From Aplectana chamaeleonis (lineage: Eukaryota > Nematoda > Chromadorea > Rhabditida > Cosmocercidae), in NCBI GenBank assembly GCA_029168955.1, contig JAPDOI010001948.1, forward strand, positions 53,842 through 117,841: a stretch of DNA of 64,000 nucleotides. The letters run 5' to 3'. Position numbers and translations under genes: made by a program. The first letter of the stretch is position 1; each line of letters begins with the position of its first letter. Below are positions 1-10,365 of this stretch, in pieces. Under the pieces are notes generated by a model, which was not told the DNA's origin, ran no database searches, and saw only the letters and a program-made list of their open reading frames with translations.

Positions 1-398
1 CACCTTAAAAATTTTTTCGGCAAATTTAGATCATGATGGTGGTCATATGGTCGGTCATCTTGCCATGTTTCGTACACGTGACGTGAGTCAAAACTTCATT
101 AGTGGAGGATCTAGTGAACGTTTATATTTTAAAAAGACGTACCTTTCGCAATGTCCAGCCAAGGTTCCAAGCGGAGAAGCTGAGAAAAGTAGTGTTGCAG
201 ACGAAGAGGGTCAAAAGTAACAGCATGTATAATAGAATGAATTTGCGAATATGGGAATGATATCGGACGCGGTAAAGCACCGCAGGACATAGGAAGACGT
301 GGTCTGTATTCAACAAATCGTGAGTGTCCCACTATGCCACATTTATAGTGGGAACAATCAAGAGTTGTGGTTTGATTTGATTTGATTTATTACGATGC
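1..398. other. No feature recognised
   Basis: AT-rich sequence with no coding similarity or clear repeat that I recognise. It ends in a short TTTGATTTGATTTGATTTA run (about 370-390) just before the first TTAA-flanked MITE. The open frames on the minus strand are short and have no recognisable motif. Confidence 0.5.
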
Positions 399-402
399 TT
401 AA

Positions 403-887
403 AAGCAGTGTTCACGATAAAAAATAAGGTTCAATTTCCACTAGGAATGGGTAGTGGAGGGGCACACTGTAACGTTGACTTCGAAAGAACGCATGAAAAC
501 GAGCCAGGAAGCTCTCCAAAAGAGCCCGAAGTTGCCAATTCGAGCGCAAGGCAAACCCCAAAAGCGCAACACACGCCCACCGACGTGAGCAAATGAATGC
601 TCAAAATCGTCAAATGAGCGATGATTTCCAATCATTAGCCCCGTTCTTCCCTTCATTCTCAACTTGTCTCTTTACTCAGGTCAGCTCGCATACATCGGCT
701 GCAAAAGACGGAAGTTACAAGCCTCGGACAACTCGTCCACCATGTTTCCTTAGCTCAATCTTTGAGGGACCATAACTCCGTTCCCAGAAGGTCTTGTACG
801 ATTTCAGAGACATCATTGGAATCAGCATGAAGCCGTTTTCAAGATAGGTAAGGAAAAAGAGAACGATTTCTATGGTGAACACTGCCT
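403..887. mobile_element. TTAA-flanked MITE, copy A1
   Basis: Non-autonomous DNA transposon of about 485 bp. Its ends are inverted repeats of the form AGGCAGTGTTCACGAT, slightly decayed on the left (AAGCAGTG), and it is flanked by TTAA at 399-402 and 888-891. It shares its interior (a segment around ATGAATGCTC, then TTCCCTTCATTCTCAAC and GACCATAACTCCGTTCC) with copies at 892, 14030 and 57839. TTAA targets are typical of piggyBac-type transposases, but the terminal bases are not the usual CC[CT], so the superfamily is inferred. Short open frames inside are not conserved between copies. Confidence 0.8.
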
Positions 888-891
888 TTAA

Positions 892-1376
892 AGGCAGTGT
901 CCACGATAAAAACCATGTCTGATTTTTTGGTGGAGATCGGCAGCTGCAGGGCCTAGCGCAACCCTAACGTTGAAAAAAACTAAGAAAATGAGCTCGGAAC
1001 GGTCCCCTACGGCCGCAAAGTTGGACACCCATCAGCTCGTCACACCCAGATGCACTTTCCACGCCCACCGACTTGAACAAATGAATGCTCGAGATTGTGA
1101 GATGAGCGTTGGTTTCCGATTAATAGCCCTGTTCTTCCCTTCATTATCAACTTCTCTCTTTACTCAGGTCAGCTCGCATACATCGGCTGCGAAAGACGGA
1201 AGTTACAAGCCTCGGCCAACTCGTCCACCGTGCTTCTCTAGCTCAACATTTGAGGGACAATAACTCCGTTCCTAGAAGGTCTTGTACGATTCCAAAAACA
1301 TTGTTGGAATCAGCATGTGACCGTCTTCAAGATAGGCGAAAAAGCACAAAAACGATTCTTATCGTGAACACTGCCT
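892..1376. mobile_element. TTAA-flanked MITE, copy A2
   Basis: Second 485-bp copy of the same MITE, abutting copy A1 and sharing one TTAA (888-891) with it; the other TTAA is 1377-1380. Both terminal inverted repeats are clear: AGGCAGTGTCCACGAT on the left and ATCGTGAACACTGCCT on the right. The interior is closest to the copy at 14030, since both carry the AACCATGTCTGATTTTTTGG start. No coding capacity. Confidence 0.85.
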
Positions 1377-1469
1377 TTAAGACAATCGCAGGAAAGCAAT
1401 AATGAAGTACATCACAAGGCAAAACATACAAATTTCAACGAATAAGAGCAAGCTTTCCGGGAATGTTGG

Positions 1470-1985
1470 TCGAGACAGCTCAGGAGACTGCACCGTTTAG
1501 AAGCTTGGATTTAGCAAAACGCTGGAAGCTTGGAAACTCGATTGTCTCGGAAATCGAACTCATACGCGCATTGTACGCCGACGCGGCCCTGATGAATAAA
1601 GAGTGTGCGGTACTGCTAGTTTTCGGTCTAGTTATTCTTATTTTAAAGCGAGGTCCTCCTGTCCTGAATCGAAAAAGCTTGAAGAATTGTGAGAACTTAA
1701 TTTTAACTTTGAAATTCAAAAGCTTGTGCACCATGCACACATCAAACAGCTTTCTTCTGGATTCAAGTGAAGGAAGATTAAACATACGATTCCTTGCCTT
1801 GGATTTGGGGATTCGACTGCGCACTGACCCACCCCTCCTAATGTAAAGCTTCAGAGTGAAGTTATTCTGACATTTTTCCATGCTATCGATGTTTTTTCTT
1901 CTGCATGGATTGAAAACTGTAGTCCCACACTCTAAGATTGGTCTAACATAAACTTTGTAGGCCTTTAATGGAGTGGTGACATTGT
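1470..1985 (-). pseudogene. CR1/Jockey-like non-LTR retrotransposon RT, C-terminal fragment
   Basis: Minus-strand remnant of the part downstream of the RT catalytic core. The frame reads through KVYVRPILECGT, then FNPCRRKNIDSMEKCQ, then LPSLESRRKLFDVCMVHKLL, and ends with RTGGPRFKI and an FxxRAASAYNAR block. This order (YVRPxLEY, DxxExxQ, LxSLExRR, YKLL, FxxRxxxxWN) is the usual tail of CR1/Jockey-group reverse transcriptases. The palm domain is missing, so the copy is 5'-truncated and dead. It resembles the fragment at 24120-24600 and differs from the three families at 43-64 kb. Confidence 0.75.
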
Positions 1986-2917
1986 TTGTAGAGAGGGCCT
2001 TAAATAAATGAAAGGTTACCGACCTGAGCGTTCACCTAGAAAATTTCGGGAGGAGAGTGGAGATGATAATCCAGTTTTGCCTGAATAACTAAAATGTCGA
2101 TTCTTTGAAAGCAAATCTGAGTTCAAAAAAGAAGAAGCTACGTCTTTCTGCTCTGTTCTAGCCTACAAGGTCGAAAGAAACTAGTTTTCAAAGTTTTCTC
2201 AGCCAAATACCACGCTGACTTTATTGTAGAACGATGAAAACGGATGAAACATATGTATCCATCAGCGAAAAATTCAAATATCTATGAAATTGACGCGTAG
2301 CTCAATGAATGCCCAACCATTTCGAAATCTAACTTCTTCGAAAATAACATCAAGTAGAAAACGAAATATTTTTTCGATAACTTTAGGCTGAACTACACTT
2401 GGCAGAAATAAAATTGGCAATTATCCACTCCACTCACCTATCCTAAAACGCTAGGTGATAACAGAGAAATACTTGAATGGAAGTTGAGATGAAGTAAACT
2501 AGCCGAATGATAGTAGAAAATAGTGTAGAAAGTCGTTGAACGATGTTTCTGAGTCTAAACGGATCAGGATCAGCCGGCTTGGGCAGGCGCAGACGACAGA
2601 GTGCGCGAAACCCGCGTTTGAAATTCGCGCCGGGTTGGAGACGCGCGCGGGGTAACTCGTCCGTGAAAAATTCCTATTGTAATCCTAGCTACCATAGGAA
2701 TCCATCAGCTGATTCAGGTATCGCGCGAGGTCGTCCAAATCTCCCTCCTCACACAGCAGCTCGTCCAAACCTAAAATTACTTGCAGCGAAGAAAGTCTTA
2801 ATTTTCGCTGTTTTCAAAAGTTTTGTTTCGTTTTTTCTTCAGTACTGGTCCGAACAGACCGCATATCCTCTATTTTTGATGAAAAACCGGAAACGATTTT
2901 CATCGCGAACACGGCCT
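1986..2917. other. Mostly unrecognised; right end of a TTAA MITE at about 2885-2917
   Basis: No gene is recognised. The final 30 bases (CATCGCGAACACGGCCT followed by TTAA at 2918-2921) form the right terminal repeat of a TTAA-family MITE whose left end I could not locate. The 140-codon open frame from 2543 overlaps this end and shows no protein family signature. A local GC-rich patch (about 2575-2660) is of unknown origin. Confidence 0.45.
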
Positions 2918-2921
2918 TTAA

Positions 2922-3619
2922 AGACAGTGTTCGCGATAATATTTAATTTTGAGAGTATTTGCTAAATCGATTAATTGGCCCCCGGGTAACTAAAATAACG
3001 TAGGAATTGAGAAAAACGCACCAGAAGTACACGAAATCCTTTACTCTCACTGGAACTGTTCGTTGTTACAATGAAATCTTTTGTGAACACGTCTTTTGGA
3101 ATTCGCTACTCTCTGTTGCTCTGTTAATTTCTTTGGACCCTAACTAGTACTGTTTTGCCTAAAATATTCTTCCATTTTTGATCAAGCCCATTTTTTACCG
3201 GTGACAACCACCATGAACATGTTCATCCTATCAAACAACTAGTCCAGGCCTGAGACTGATGTCACTGAAATATGACGTTTTAGTGCGTTCCAAGCCGTTT
3301 CTTCAGAATTTTGGTAACACTCGGTAGTAGAGTGTTGGAACGAATATTTTTTTTTGAATATTCGAATTAACGAATAATTCGAATAATCCACTTCTTCGAA
3401 TATTCGATTATTCGAATAAACGAACATTTCACTTCTTTGAATATTCGATTATTCGAATGACCCGAATAATCCACTTCTTTGAATAATCGAATATTCGAAT
3501 TATTCGAATATTCGAATGTTATTCGAATAAACGAATATTCGGGCAACACTCTACTCGGTAGCCGACGCATTGTTTTTAAGTGGAAAACTCGGGAACGAAA
3601 ATCATCGTGAACACTGCCT
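2922..3619. mobile_element. TTAA-flanked MITE, subfamily B, interrupted copy
   Basis: Inverted terminal repeats AGACAGTGTTCGCGAT (left) and ATCGTGAACACTGCCT (right), flanked by TTAA at 2918-2921 and 3620-3623. It is homologous in reverse orientation to the copy at 22939-23406; the segment with ACCACCATGAACATGTTC and the block CTCGGGAACGAAAATCATCG are shared. A 226-bp hAT-type MITE (3328-3553) is inserted in it. It abuts the preceding MITE end with a single shared TTAA. Confidence 0.75.
3328..3553. mobile_element. hAT-type MITE rich in TTCGAATATTCG
   Basis: A 226-bp palindromic insertion with ends TAGAGTGTTG and CAACACTCTA and an exact 8-bp TSD, CTCGGTAG, at 3320-3327 and 3554-3561. An 8-bp TSD is the hallmark of hAT transposition. 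The body is almost wholly made of GAATATTCG/TTATTCGAA words, so it folds on itself many ways. Related ends occur at 6127 and 8716. Confidence 0.85.
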
Positions 3620-3695
3620 TTAAAGCGAGTTGGGTGGAAAGACGCTTCAAGTGCCCTTCTTGGCAACTTCGCCCATTTTTTCTCTTGAATAGCAG

Positions 3696-5620
3696 CGGTA
3701 CAATACCGCCCGCGACTTCGGAATAAACGGCGTTTTCGGCGCTTTTTGCCGTCGAAAAGCGCTGCATTGTCATACTTTGTTTAAAGTGGTCCGTTTGGGT
3801 TGCTAGGGCATATTTAGAATCTGCATCGAGAGCTCTTCATTTTGAGCCTACAAGCAAGGCATATAGGGTTAACAGAATAAATCGAGTGTACACAAACTGA
3901 AGCTAGATATCAAATTGGTGTAAATATTTGACTTCATTCCAACCGCATAGATCAAGGACGACTTATATCCAAGTAAATAGGGCCAATTTATGGAGGTGGC
4001 GAAAGTGAAAATTGATGTTTTTCAGCCGTTTCCTCTCCCCTGCAGACACACTCATTGCCTTCGCTCGGCCGCAAAATGTCTGCGTCCACAACCACGCTCA
4101 ATACAAACTCTTTTAGAAAAGAAACAACCTATCTAGAGGCAATTTCCGCGTCAAAAACGCCGTTTCTGTTCGGAATGAACATTTTCAACATCTAAAAGAA
4201 ACCATTCGATTTCCCTCGACGAGCTGATTCCGACAATGTATTCAGACGTGAAAAAATTCAGGTAATCACCGAATTACGAACCATTTCCTCTGGAAGGAGT
4301 CAAAATGTTTGAGACTGATTATTTGCAGAACTCGAAAACACCACTCGCTTCGTTCTGACGTCCTGATTCCGAAAATGTATTTAAATTTGGAAAAAGTTCC
4401 TTCTTGGCCTAGCCATGGCAGATTTCGCCCACCCAAGAAACTGGAATTCTTCAGCATCGGTGAAATTTGAACCTGGGCATAACCACTAGATATGTGTCGT
4501 AATTTTAACTTCAAAGCTATCTTTGAACCTGAAAAGCAGTCAGGATTTACCCTTACCCTTGCCTAGTTATGGATGAACTCCGTCCTGGCGGTGATTCCCC
4601 TTCGTCTTCTCGGTTCTCCACGCTTATCACTCTATTGCTCCCTACCACTCTGGTGCACTCCTCGCTGTGGTACTTCCTCGCTCGAAGACAGTCTCCCGAA
4701 CTGAATTGAATTCGGGCAGCGGAGATGGGCTGGAGAGTGCCAGCAATATGAAAGGCTGATCTAGGGAAGATCAACAGTTCGAATTCATTTGATGAAAGGT
4801 AATGTCATGGGTGGTTTCTGATATATCTGATATAGGGATGGGGTGGATAGTAGTTAACGGCATGGGTGGTCTATAGGATGCGTGGCTGGGGGCTATTTAT
4901 GTTGATACTATAGTAGAGCGATTTTTTTATCCGTTCGAAAGTTTATCGTGCGGATTTTTTCTTTTCAATTTTCGTTCGTTTTTTTTCGAACAAAATGATT
5001 TTTTTATTTATACATTCATTTATTTAATTTTTTTTTCCAAAAATCGTGTAAGACTTATTTAATTTTTATTCAATGATTCTTCTTTATTTACATATTTAGT
5101 TTTTATCTACTAGCTCAATTGACGATTTGGATAAATAATGAAAAAAATGATTTCTAATTATTCAACGTACTCGCAATTTGTGTTGCCTGTTTATTTATTA
5201 TTGATTAGTCTTCGCAGAGCAACCTGACCGGCCAAGAGTCGCGGTGGTCGGCGACCGCCTCCTGTATTGATTGAGTCTGAATCTGCACTTGACGAGGAGT
5301 GCAGAACGAGAAGTCAAATCTCTTGTTTAGGAGATTAGTTAACGCGGAGCAGCGTTGCGGCCCGCGCTGGTTGCTGGGTGGTGTGCAGCCAGAGATTCAT
5401 CCCTACGGCAGCGCAATTTAGTAGCGTTGTGATTAATCGATTACTATTCGAATAGTTTGAATAGTAGAGTAATCGAATGTTCGATTGTTTCGGGGATTTA
5501 TTTTTGTTTTTTTTTCAATATTCGATTCAATCGGATGATTCAAACAATTCACTTTATTTGGAAGACTGAAATACTCAATTTCTCAATCGTTCAGCGATTT
5601 TTAGATTTTTTTCTTCGAAT
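3696..5620. repeat. Left arm of the foldback
   Basis: Inverted copy of 5925-6126 + 8717-10365 with scattered substitutions and small indels; similarity is obvious by eye along its length. It contains an A/T-rich run with long T tracts (about 4925-5150) and ends in a palindromic inner part (about 5430-5620) that pairs with about 5925-6100. Open frames here (for example 4266-4514 and 4553-4774 on the minus strand) have no recognisable protein content. Confidence 0.8.
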
Positions 5621-5924
5621 ATTCAGCAAATAAAAACATTATATAAACAAATATTGGATATTGGCTATCGATACAAACGAAAAAATGATCGGAACATGCC
5701 TTCGAAAAATCTCGAATGAATGATTTCTCCGAACGTAGCCTTTTCAAAATTACGAAATGAATGAATTACCGTGATCCCGGCGGTTTTTGAAATTTACGGC
5801 CAAATGAAGTAGAGAAATGCTTCTGGAAAGCAATCTCAGTAGTTTAGTAAAAAATCGAATTTTCGAACTCTCCGTGTATTTCATGGATATTCTTAAACAT
5901 TTCAATTGCTGAATATTCGAATGT
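5621..5924. other. Spacer at the centre of the foldback
   Basis: Roughly 300 bp of unpaired A/T-rich sequence between the two arms. It contains several GAATATTC and CGAATG words but no motif that identifies a function. This is the only part of the foldback present once. Confidence 0.5.
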
Positions 5925-6449
5925 CGTGACCCAAAAATCGCTGAACGATTGAGAAATTGAGTATTTTAGTCCTCCAAACAAAGTGAAATATTTGAAACAT
6001 CCGATTCAATCGAATAGTGAAAAAAACAAAAATAAATCCCCGAATCAATCGAACATTCGAATACTCTACTATTCAAACTATCCGAATAGTAATGGATGCC
6101 GAAGGGATTAATCTCTGACTGCACACTAGAGTGTTGCCCGAATATTCGTTTATTCGAATAATACTCGAATATTCGAATATTCGAATAATTCGAATATTCG
6201 AATTTTCAAAGAAGTGGATTATTCGGGTTGTTCGAATAATCGAATATTCAAAGAAGTGGAATATTTGTTTATTCGAATGTTCGAATATTCAAAGAAGTGA
6301 AATATCCGGTTCATTCGAATATTCAGCACGAATAATTTGACTATTCGACAAGATCGCACTCCTTTTGCCCTGATTTTACATTTCAAACATCTTAGCTTAG
6401 TGACTACTAATTTCTCACAATTCTTCAGTACCTCATAAATTTAAAGTTA

Positions 6450-6729
6450 CTGTGCTTATCTGGGTTAAATTCCGGTCCGCGATTGCGTCTCGACACGCTT
6501 TGCGGCCGCACGCGCTCGAGTCAATCGAGTTTCCAGCTCCAAAGCCGACACGATATGGCTTTTTTTATACAGTTTTCTTCAATTTTGTTTAGTTTCCAGT
6601 TTCTGAAACCCACATAGAGTCAACAGATCCGCAGCTGCGGCGCTGGAAACTCTTCCGACTCGAAAGCGCGCGGCCGCAAAGCGTGTCGAGACGCAGTTGC
6701 TGACCGGAATTTGACCCAGATAAGCACAG
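6450..6729. mobile_element. TA-flanked MITE (CTGTGCTTATCTGGGT family), copy 1
   Basis: 280 bp with terminal inverted repeats of over 50 bp starting CTGTGCTTATCTGGGT, and TA on both sides (6448-6449, 6730-6731). The inverted repeat continues through CCGGTCCGC and GTCTCGACACGCTTTGCGG. A TA target is typical of the Tc1/mariner superfamily. A second copy lies at 22475-22753. The interior includes TTTTTTATACAGTTTTC and short G+C-rich segments only. Confidence 0.85.
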
Positions 6730-7506
6730 TATAGCAAGTATTTTCAATATATTAAATCGCTCGTAGGATTTTGTCAAAACGCTAGAAATGCCCATTTCAC
6801 CTTTAGTTATAGAGGAAATTTTAAATCTCGAGCGGCTCATAAGTTTAGCAACACTTGAGCAACATGGAAATTTCTCACCATGATGGCCAGAATGAGCCAT
6901 TTTCAAGTGTATTTTCATGAAACTGGTTCGAGGTGGTGCTATTTGTCTACTTTCCCAGTGAACTTCACCTGAATTCTGACGCAAAAGCCCAAGTTCTCTC
7001 CTTCCATAATGCTGGACGTGGAATTCGATGGTTTCCAGCCACCTAGGATGACTAGCTGGATATAGTCTCAAGTTCGTGCCAGATCCTGAGCCACTCAACG
7101 TCTGTTGTCGCCCAGACGTCTCATGGAGCTGGGAAGCGAAATATTACACGGCGAGTTCCCAGTGACATGGTGTCGGTCTCAACGACTAACTAGGAAATGT
7201 CGCTGAGTTTTTTCGAATTGTCGCTGAGATTCCGGAGTAGGGCACGGCTAAGCAGCACTAGGAAGTCCGCAATCGCATAAACCGCGCATAACTCAACTGA
7301 ACTCAACTAAGCTAAACCAAACTAGACCGAAGCAGACCACAAATTTGGCGGCAATTTAGCGGGTATTTTGCGGCTATTTCATGGCGAGCATTATTTGGCG
7401 ACTATTTCGCAGCCAGCATTATTTAGCGGCTATTTCGCAACCATTACTCGGGAAAAAGGCATTTTGCGTCTGTTTCGCCGCTATTTCTCGGCCAAAACTC
7501 AGAGTA
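6730..7506. other. Interior of the composite; degenerate tandem repeat at about 7340-7495
   Basis: No gene is recognised; the 169-codon minus-strand open frame (6589-7098) mostly overlaps the preceding MITE and has no family signature. From about 7340 to 7495 a loose repeat of words such as TTTAGCGGCTATTTCGC and GCATTATTTGGCGACTATTT occurs four to five times at spacings of roughly 30-40 bp. Confidence 0.5.
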
Positions 7507-7956
7507 CACGCTTGTAAACGTGGTTGAGATAACTACGGAAATATAATGGTATGGCTCAGAACACAACGCCTACGCTTCTGCAGCGTCAAAAACGACCCAC
7601 AATGACGCTACACGTGTGAGAAGTTGGCCCCGCCCCCCGTATCTACCCGCCCTTGTATTTGCGTCCTCCTCCAAAAAAGGGGTGCTGGGCCATTCCCGCC
7701 ATCGGCGACGCTCGTGGGTGGTACAATGAGTACAATAAGTGAGCCATACACATCGACGATGGTGGGAATGGCCCAGCACTCCTGTTTGGGGGAGGACGCA
7801 AATACGGGGGCGGGCTGATACACGTGCGGGGCCGACTCCTCAGTCATGTAGCGTCACTTTTGGTCGTTTTGGACGCTTCAGAATGCGTAGCCGTTGTGTT
7901 CTGAGCCATGCCACTCAACTTCCATAGTTAGTATCTCAACCACGTTTACGAGCGTG
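7507..7956. mobile_element. TA-flanked palindromic MITE
   Basis: 450 bp with long terminal inverted repeats starting CACGCTTGTAAACGTGGTTG and continuing through ATGGCTCAGAACACAACG. Flanking TA dinucleotides are at 7505-7506 and 7957-7958. The centre is G+C-rich, with a second level of symmetry (GGGCCATTCCC / GGGAATGGCCC) around a central GAGTACAATAAGTGAG spacer. Open frames in all directions across it are by-products of the symmetry. Confidence 0.85.
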
Positions 7957-7987
7957 TATGCTAAATTTAAGTGACAAGAGTGCGGCC

Positions 7988-8009
7988 GGTTCAATTACCC
8001 AAGTATGCG
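7988..8009 (+). ncRNA. SL1-like spliced-leader motif, diverged
   Basis: 22-nt match to the nematode SL1 exon at 19 of 22 positions, followed directly by GTAT, so the position of the donor splice site is kept. Differences are at positions 5, 19 and 21. It shares the T-to-C change at position 5 with the better copy at 27085. No Sm-site or stem-loop structure of an SL RNA is evident downstream, so it is more likely a relic or a chance-captured exon than a working gene. Confidence 0.35.
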
Positions 8010-8103
8010 GTATATTGGCCCCGCCCAGCATCTGGAAGCCCTGCCCATCCGGTGGCGGCCTCAGTGGAGGTTAAGCGACCCAGCCGCGACGCGTGGGTGT
8101 ACC

Positions 8104-8247
8104 GACCACGCTGCGTGTCGGTGTGTCGACCGCGACGCGTGTCGGTGTGCAGACCGCGATGCGTGTAGGTGTGCTGACTGCGATGCGTATAGGTGTGCTG
8201 ACCGCGATGCATGTCGATGCGCCGACCGCGACGCGGGTCGATGCAAA
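8104..8247. repeat. 24-bp minisatellite, six units
   Basis: Six head-to-tail units of 24 bp of the form GACCGCGATGCGTGT followed by a variable CGGTGTGCT-type end, with 1-5 changes per unit. Because 24 is divisible by 3, every frame stays open, giving an octapeptide repeat (CRCADRDA) in one frame and others on both strands. The 179-codon plus-strand frame (8005-8544) that includes it has no other protein signature and is best treated as an artefact of the repeat. Confidence 0.85.
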
Positions 8248-8492
8248 GTAGTTCCTAAGCCACATAAAAGTCTTGCAGGATGTGAACCGCTGCTAAATAG
8301 GCCGCTAAACGCGACAGGTCAAAATGTCAACAGCCCGACAACAGGCGGACGTCGCTGGGCAACGGGCAGTTGTCAGGCTTACAATGCGAGCGATTTGAGT
8401 TGTCAAGAGGGTGCAGTTTATGAGATGACAACTTCTCAACCTGTTGTCGACGCCCCAGTTTGCCCGAGAGGATTGGATGGGATAGTACGCAA

Positions 8493-8716
8493 TAGTGTTG
8501 CCCAAATATTCGTTTATTTGAATAATATTCGAATATTCGAATAATTCGAATATTCGAATATTCAGAGAAGTGAAATATTCAGGTTATTCGAATAATCGAA
8601 TATTCAAAGAAGTGAAATATTCGTTTATTCGATTAATCGAATATTCGAAGAAGTGGATTATTTGAATTATTCGTTTATTCGAATATTAAAAAAAAATTAT
8701 TCGTTCCAACACTCTA
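8493..8716. repeat. GAATATTCG-rich inverted-repeat segment
   Basis: 224-bp segment starting TAGTGTTGCCCAAATATTCG and ending CGTTCCAACACTCTA, closely related to the 3328-3553 MITE. It has no TSD of its own (left neighbour GTACGCAA, right neighbour CTGCACAC), which is why I read its right end as the right terminus of the 6127-8716 composite. Confidence 0.7.
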
Positions 8717-10365
8717 CTGCACACCACCCAGCAACAGCGCGCGCGGCCGCAGAGCGGCGCCACGTTAACTAATCTCCTAAACAAGAGATTTGACTTGTCA
8801 TTCTGCACTCACCGTCAAGTGCAGATTCAGACTCAATCAATACAGGAAGCGGTCGCCCACCACCGCGACTATTGGCTGGTCAGGTTGCTCTGCGAAGACT
8901 AATCAATAATAAATAAACAGGCAACACAAATTGCGAGTACGTTGAATAATGAAAAATCATTTTTTCATTAATTATCCAAAATCGTCAATTGAGCAAGTAA
9001 GCAAAAGCTAAATATGTAAATAAAGAAGAACAACTGAATAAAAATTAAATAAATGAATGTATAAATAGAAAAAACTAGTTCGCTCAAAAAACTTTTAGCG
9101 AACGAAAATTGAGAAGGAAAAATCAGTACGAAAAACTTCCGAATGGACAAAAAAATCGCTCTACTGTAGTATCAACATAAATAGCCCCCAGCCACGCATC
9201 CTATAGATAACCCATGCCGTTGACTACTATCCACCCCATCCCTATATCAGATATCTCAGGAACCACCCATGACATTACCTTTTATCGAATGAATTCGAAC
9301 TGTTGATCTTCCCTGGATCAGCCTTTCATATTGCTGGCACTCTCCAGCCCATCTCCGCTGCCCGAATTCAATTCAGTTCGGGGGACTGTCTACGAGCGAG
9401 GCAGTACTGCAGCGAGGTGTGCGCGAGAGAGGTAGGGAGCAATGGAAAGGGAAAGCGTGGAGAACCGAGATGATGAAGGGAAAGCATCGCCAGAACGGGG
9501 TCCATCCATAACTACGCAATTTTTTGAGTAAATTTTGAGTGCTTTCAGGTACAAAGATAGCTTCGAAGTTAAAATTACGACACATATCTATTGGTTATGC
9601 TCAGGTTCAAATTTCACCAATGCTGAAGAATTCCAGCTTCTTGGGTGGGCGAAATATGCCATAACTAGGTCAAGAAGTAACTTTTTTCCAAATTTAAATA
9701 CATTTTCGGAATCAGGACGTCAGAACGAAGCGAGTGGTGTTTTCGAGTTCTGCAAATAATCAGTCTCAAAGATTTTGACTCCTTCCACGGGAAATTACCT
9801 GAATTTTTTTCACGTCTGAATACATTGTCGAAATCAGCTCGTCGAGGGGAATCGAATGGTTTCTTTTAGATGTTGAAAATGTTCATTCCGAACAGAAACG
9901 GTGTTTTTGACGCGGAAAATGCCTCTAGATAAGTTGCTTCTGTTCTATTATAAAAGAGTTTGTATTGAGCGTGGGTTGGACGCAGACATTTTACGACCGA
10001 GCGAAGGGCAATGAGTTTGTCCGCAGGGGCGAGGAAACGGCTGAAAAAAACATTAATTTTCACTTTCGCCACCTCCATAAATTGGTTCTATTTACTTGGA
10101 TATAAGTCGTCCTTGATCTAAGCGGTTGGAATGAAGTCAAATATTTACACCAATTTGATATCTAGCTTCAGTTTGTGTACACTCGATTTATTCTGTTAAC
10201 CCTATATGCCTTGTCCGCAGGATAAGGCATGTGTGAGCTCAAAATGTGCCCCTAGCAACCCAAACGGACCACTTTAGCCAAAGTTATGACAAAGCGGCGC
10301 TTTTCGGCGAAAAAAAAAACGCCGAAAACGCCGTTTTTCCCGAAGTCGCGGGCGGTATTGTACCG
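8717..10365. repeat. Right arm of the foldback, outer part
   Basis: Reverse complement of about 3696-5395, beginning CTGCACACCACCCAG and ending TATTGTACCG. It carries small indels relative to the left arm (for example extra bases around 9400-9480 and a longer A run at 10310-10319). No coding content recognised. Confidence 0.8.

Larger units (their letters stand above)
6127..8716. mobile_element. hAT-like composite element inserted in the foldback arm
   Basis: A 2,590-bp insertion with ends TAGAGTGTTG (6127) and CAACACTCTA (8716) flanked by an 8-bp duplication, CTGCACAC, at 6119-6126 and 8717-8724. Restoring the site rejoins the right foldback arm (CTGCACAC continuing into CACCCAGC). Both terminal segments of about 220 bp are GAATATTCG-rich like the MITE at 3328, so this may be two MITE-like ends mobilising the DNA between them. 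The interior carries two TA-flanked MITEs, a degenerate tandem repeat, an SL1-like motif and a minisatellite, but no transposase. Confidence 0.7.
3696..10365. mobile_element. Large foldback element (arms of about 1.9 kb) carrying a later hAT-like insertion
   Basis: The left arm (3696 to about 5620) is repeated in reverse complement at about 5925-6126 plus 8717-10365. The arms begin and end with CGGTACAATACCGCCCGCGA and its complement. Matching landmarks in order are: ACGCCGTTTT-type G+C blocks; GGTCCGTTTGGGTTGCTAGG; TAACAGAATAAATCGAGTGT; the GAATTGAATTCGGGCAG segment; TGGGTGGTTTCTGATATATC; an A/T-rich block; ATTGATTGAGTCTGAATCTG; and GGTGGTGTGCAG. Without the 6127-8716 insertion and its TSD the element is about 4.07 kb with a spacer of about 300 bp. 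No transposase is visible and I could not define a TSD. Confidence 0.8.

Noticed and set aside
399..1380. The paired TTAA elements as an LTR retrotransposon
   Set aside because: The ends are inverted, not direct repeats, and there is no primer-binding site, polypurine tract or gag/pol coding between them.
5430..6110. Separate palindromic MITE at the centre of the foldback
   Set aside because: Its inverted arms are continuous with the outer arms once the 6127-8716 insertion is removed (GTGTGCAG on one side, CTGCACAC on the other), so it is the inner part of the same foldback.
8005..8544. 179-codon open frame as a Cys-rich protein gene
   Set aside because: It depends on the 24-bp minisatellite staying open in every frame, and then runs into the next MITE-like segment.
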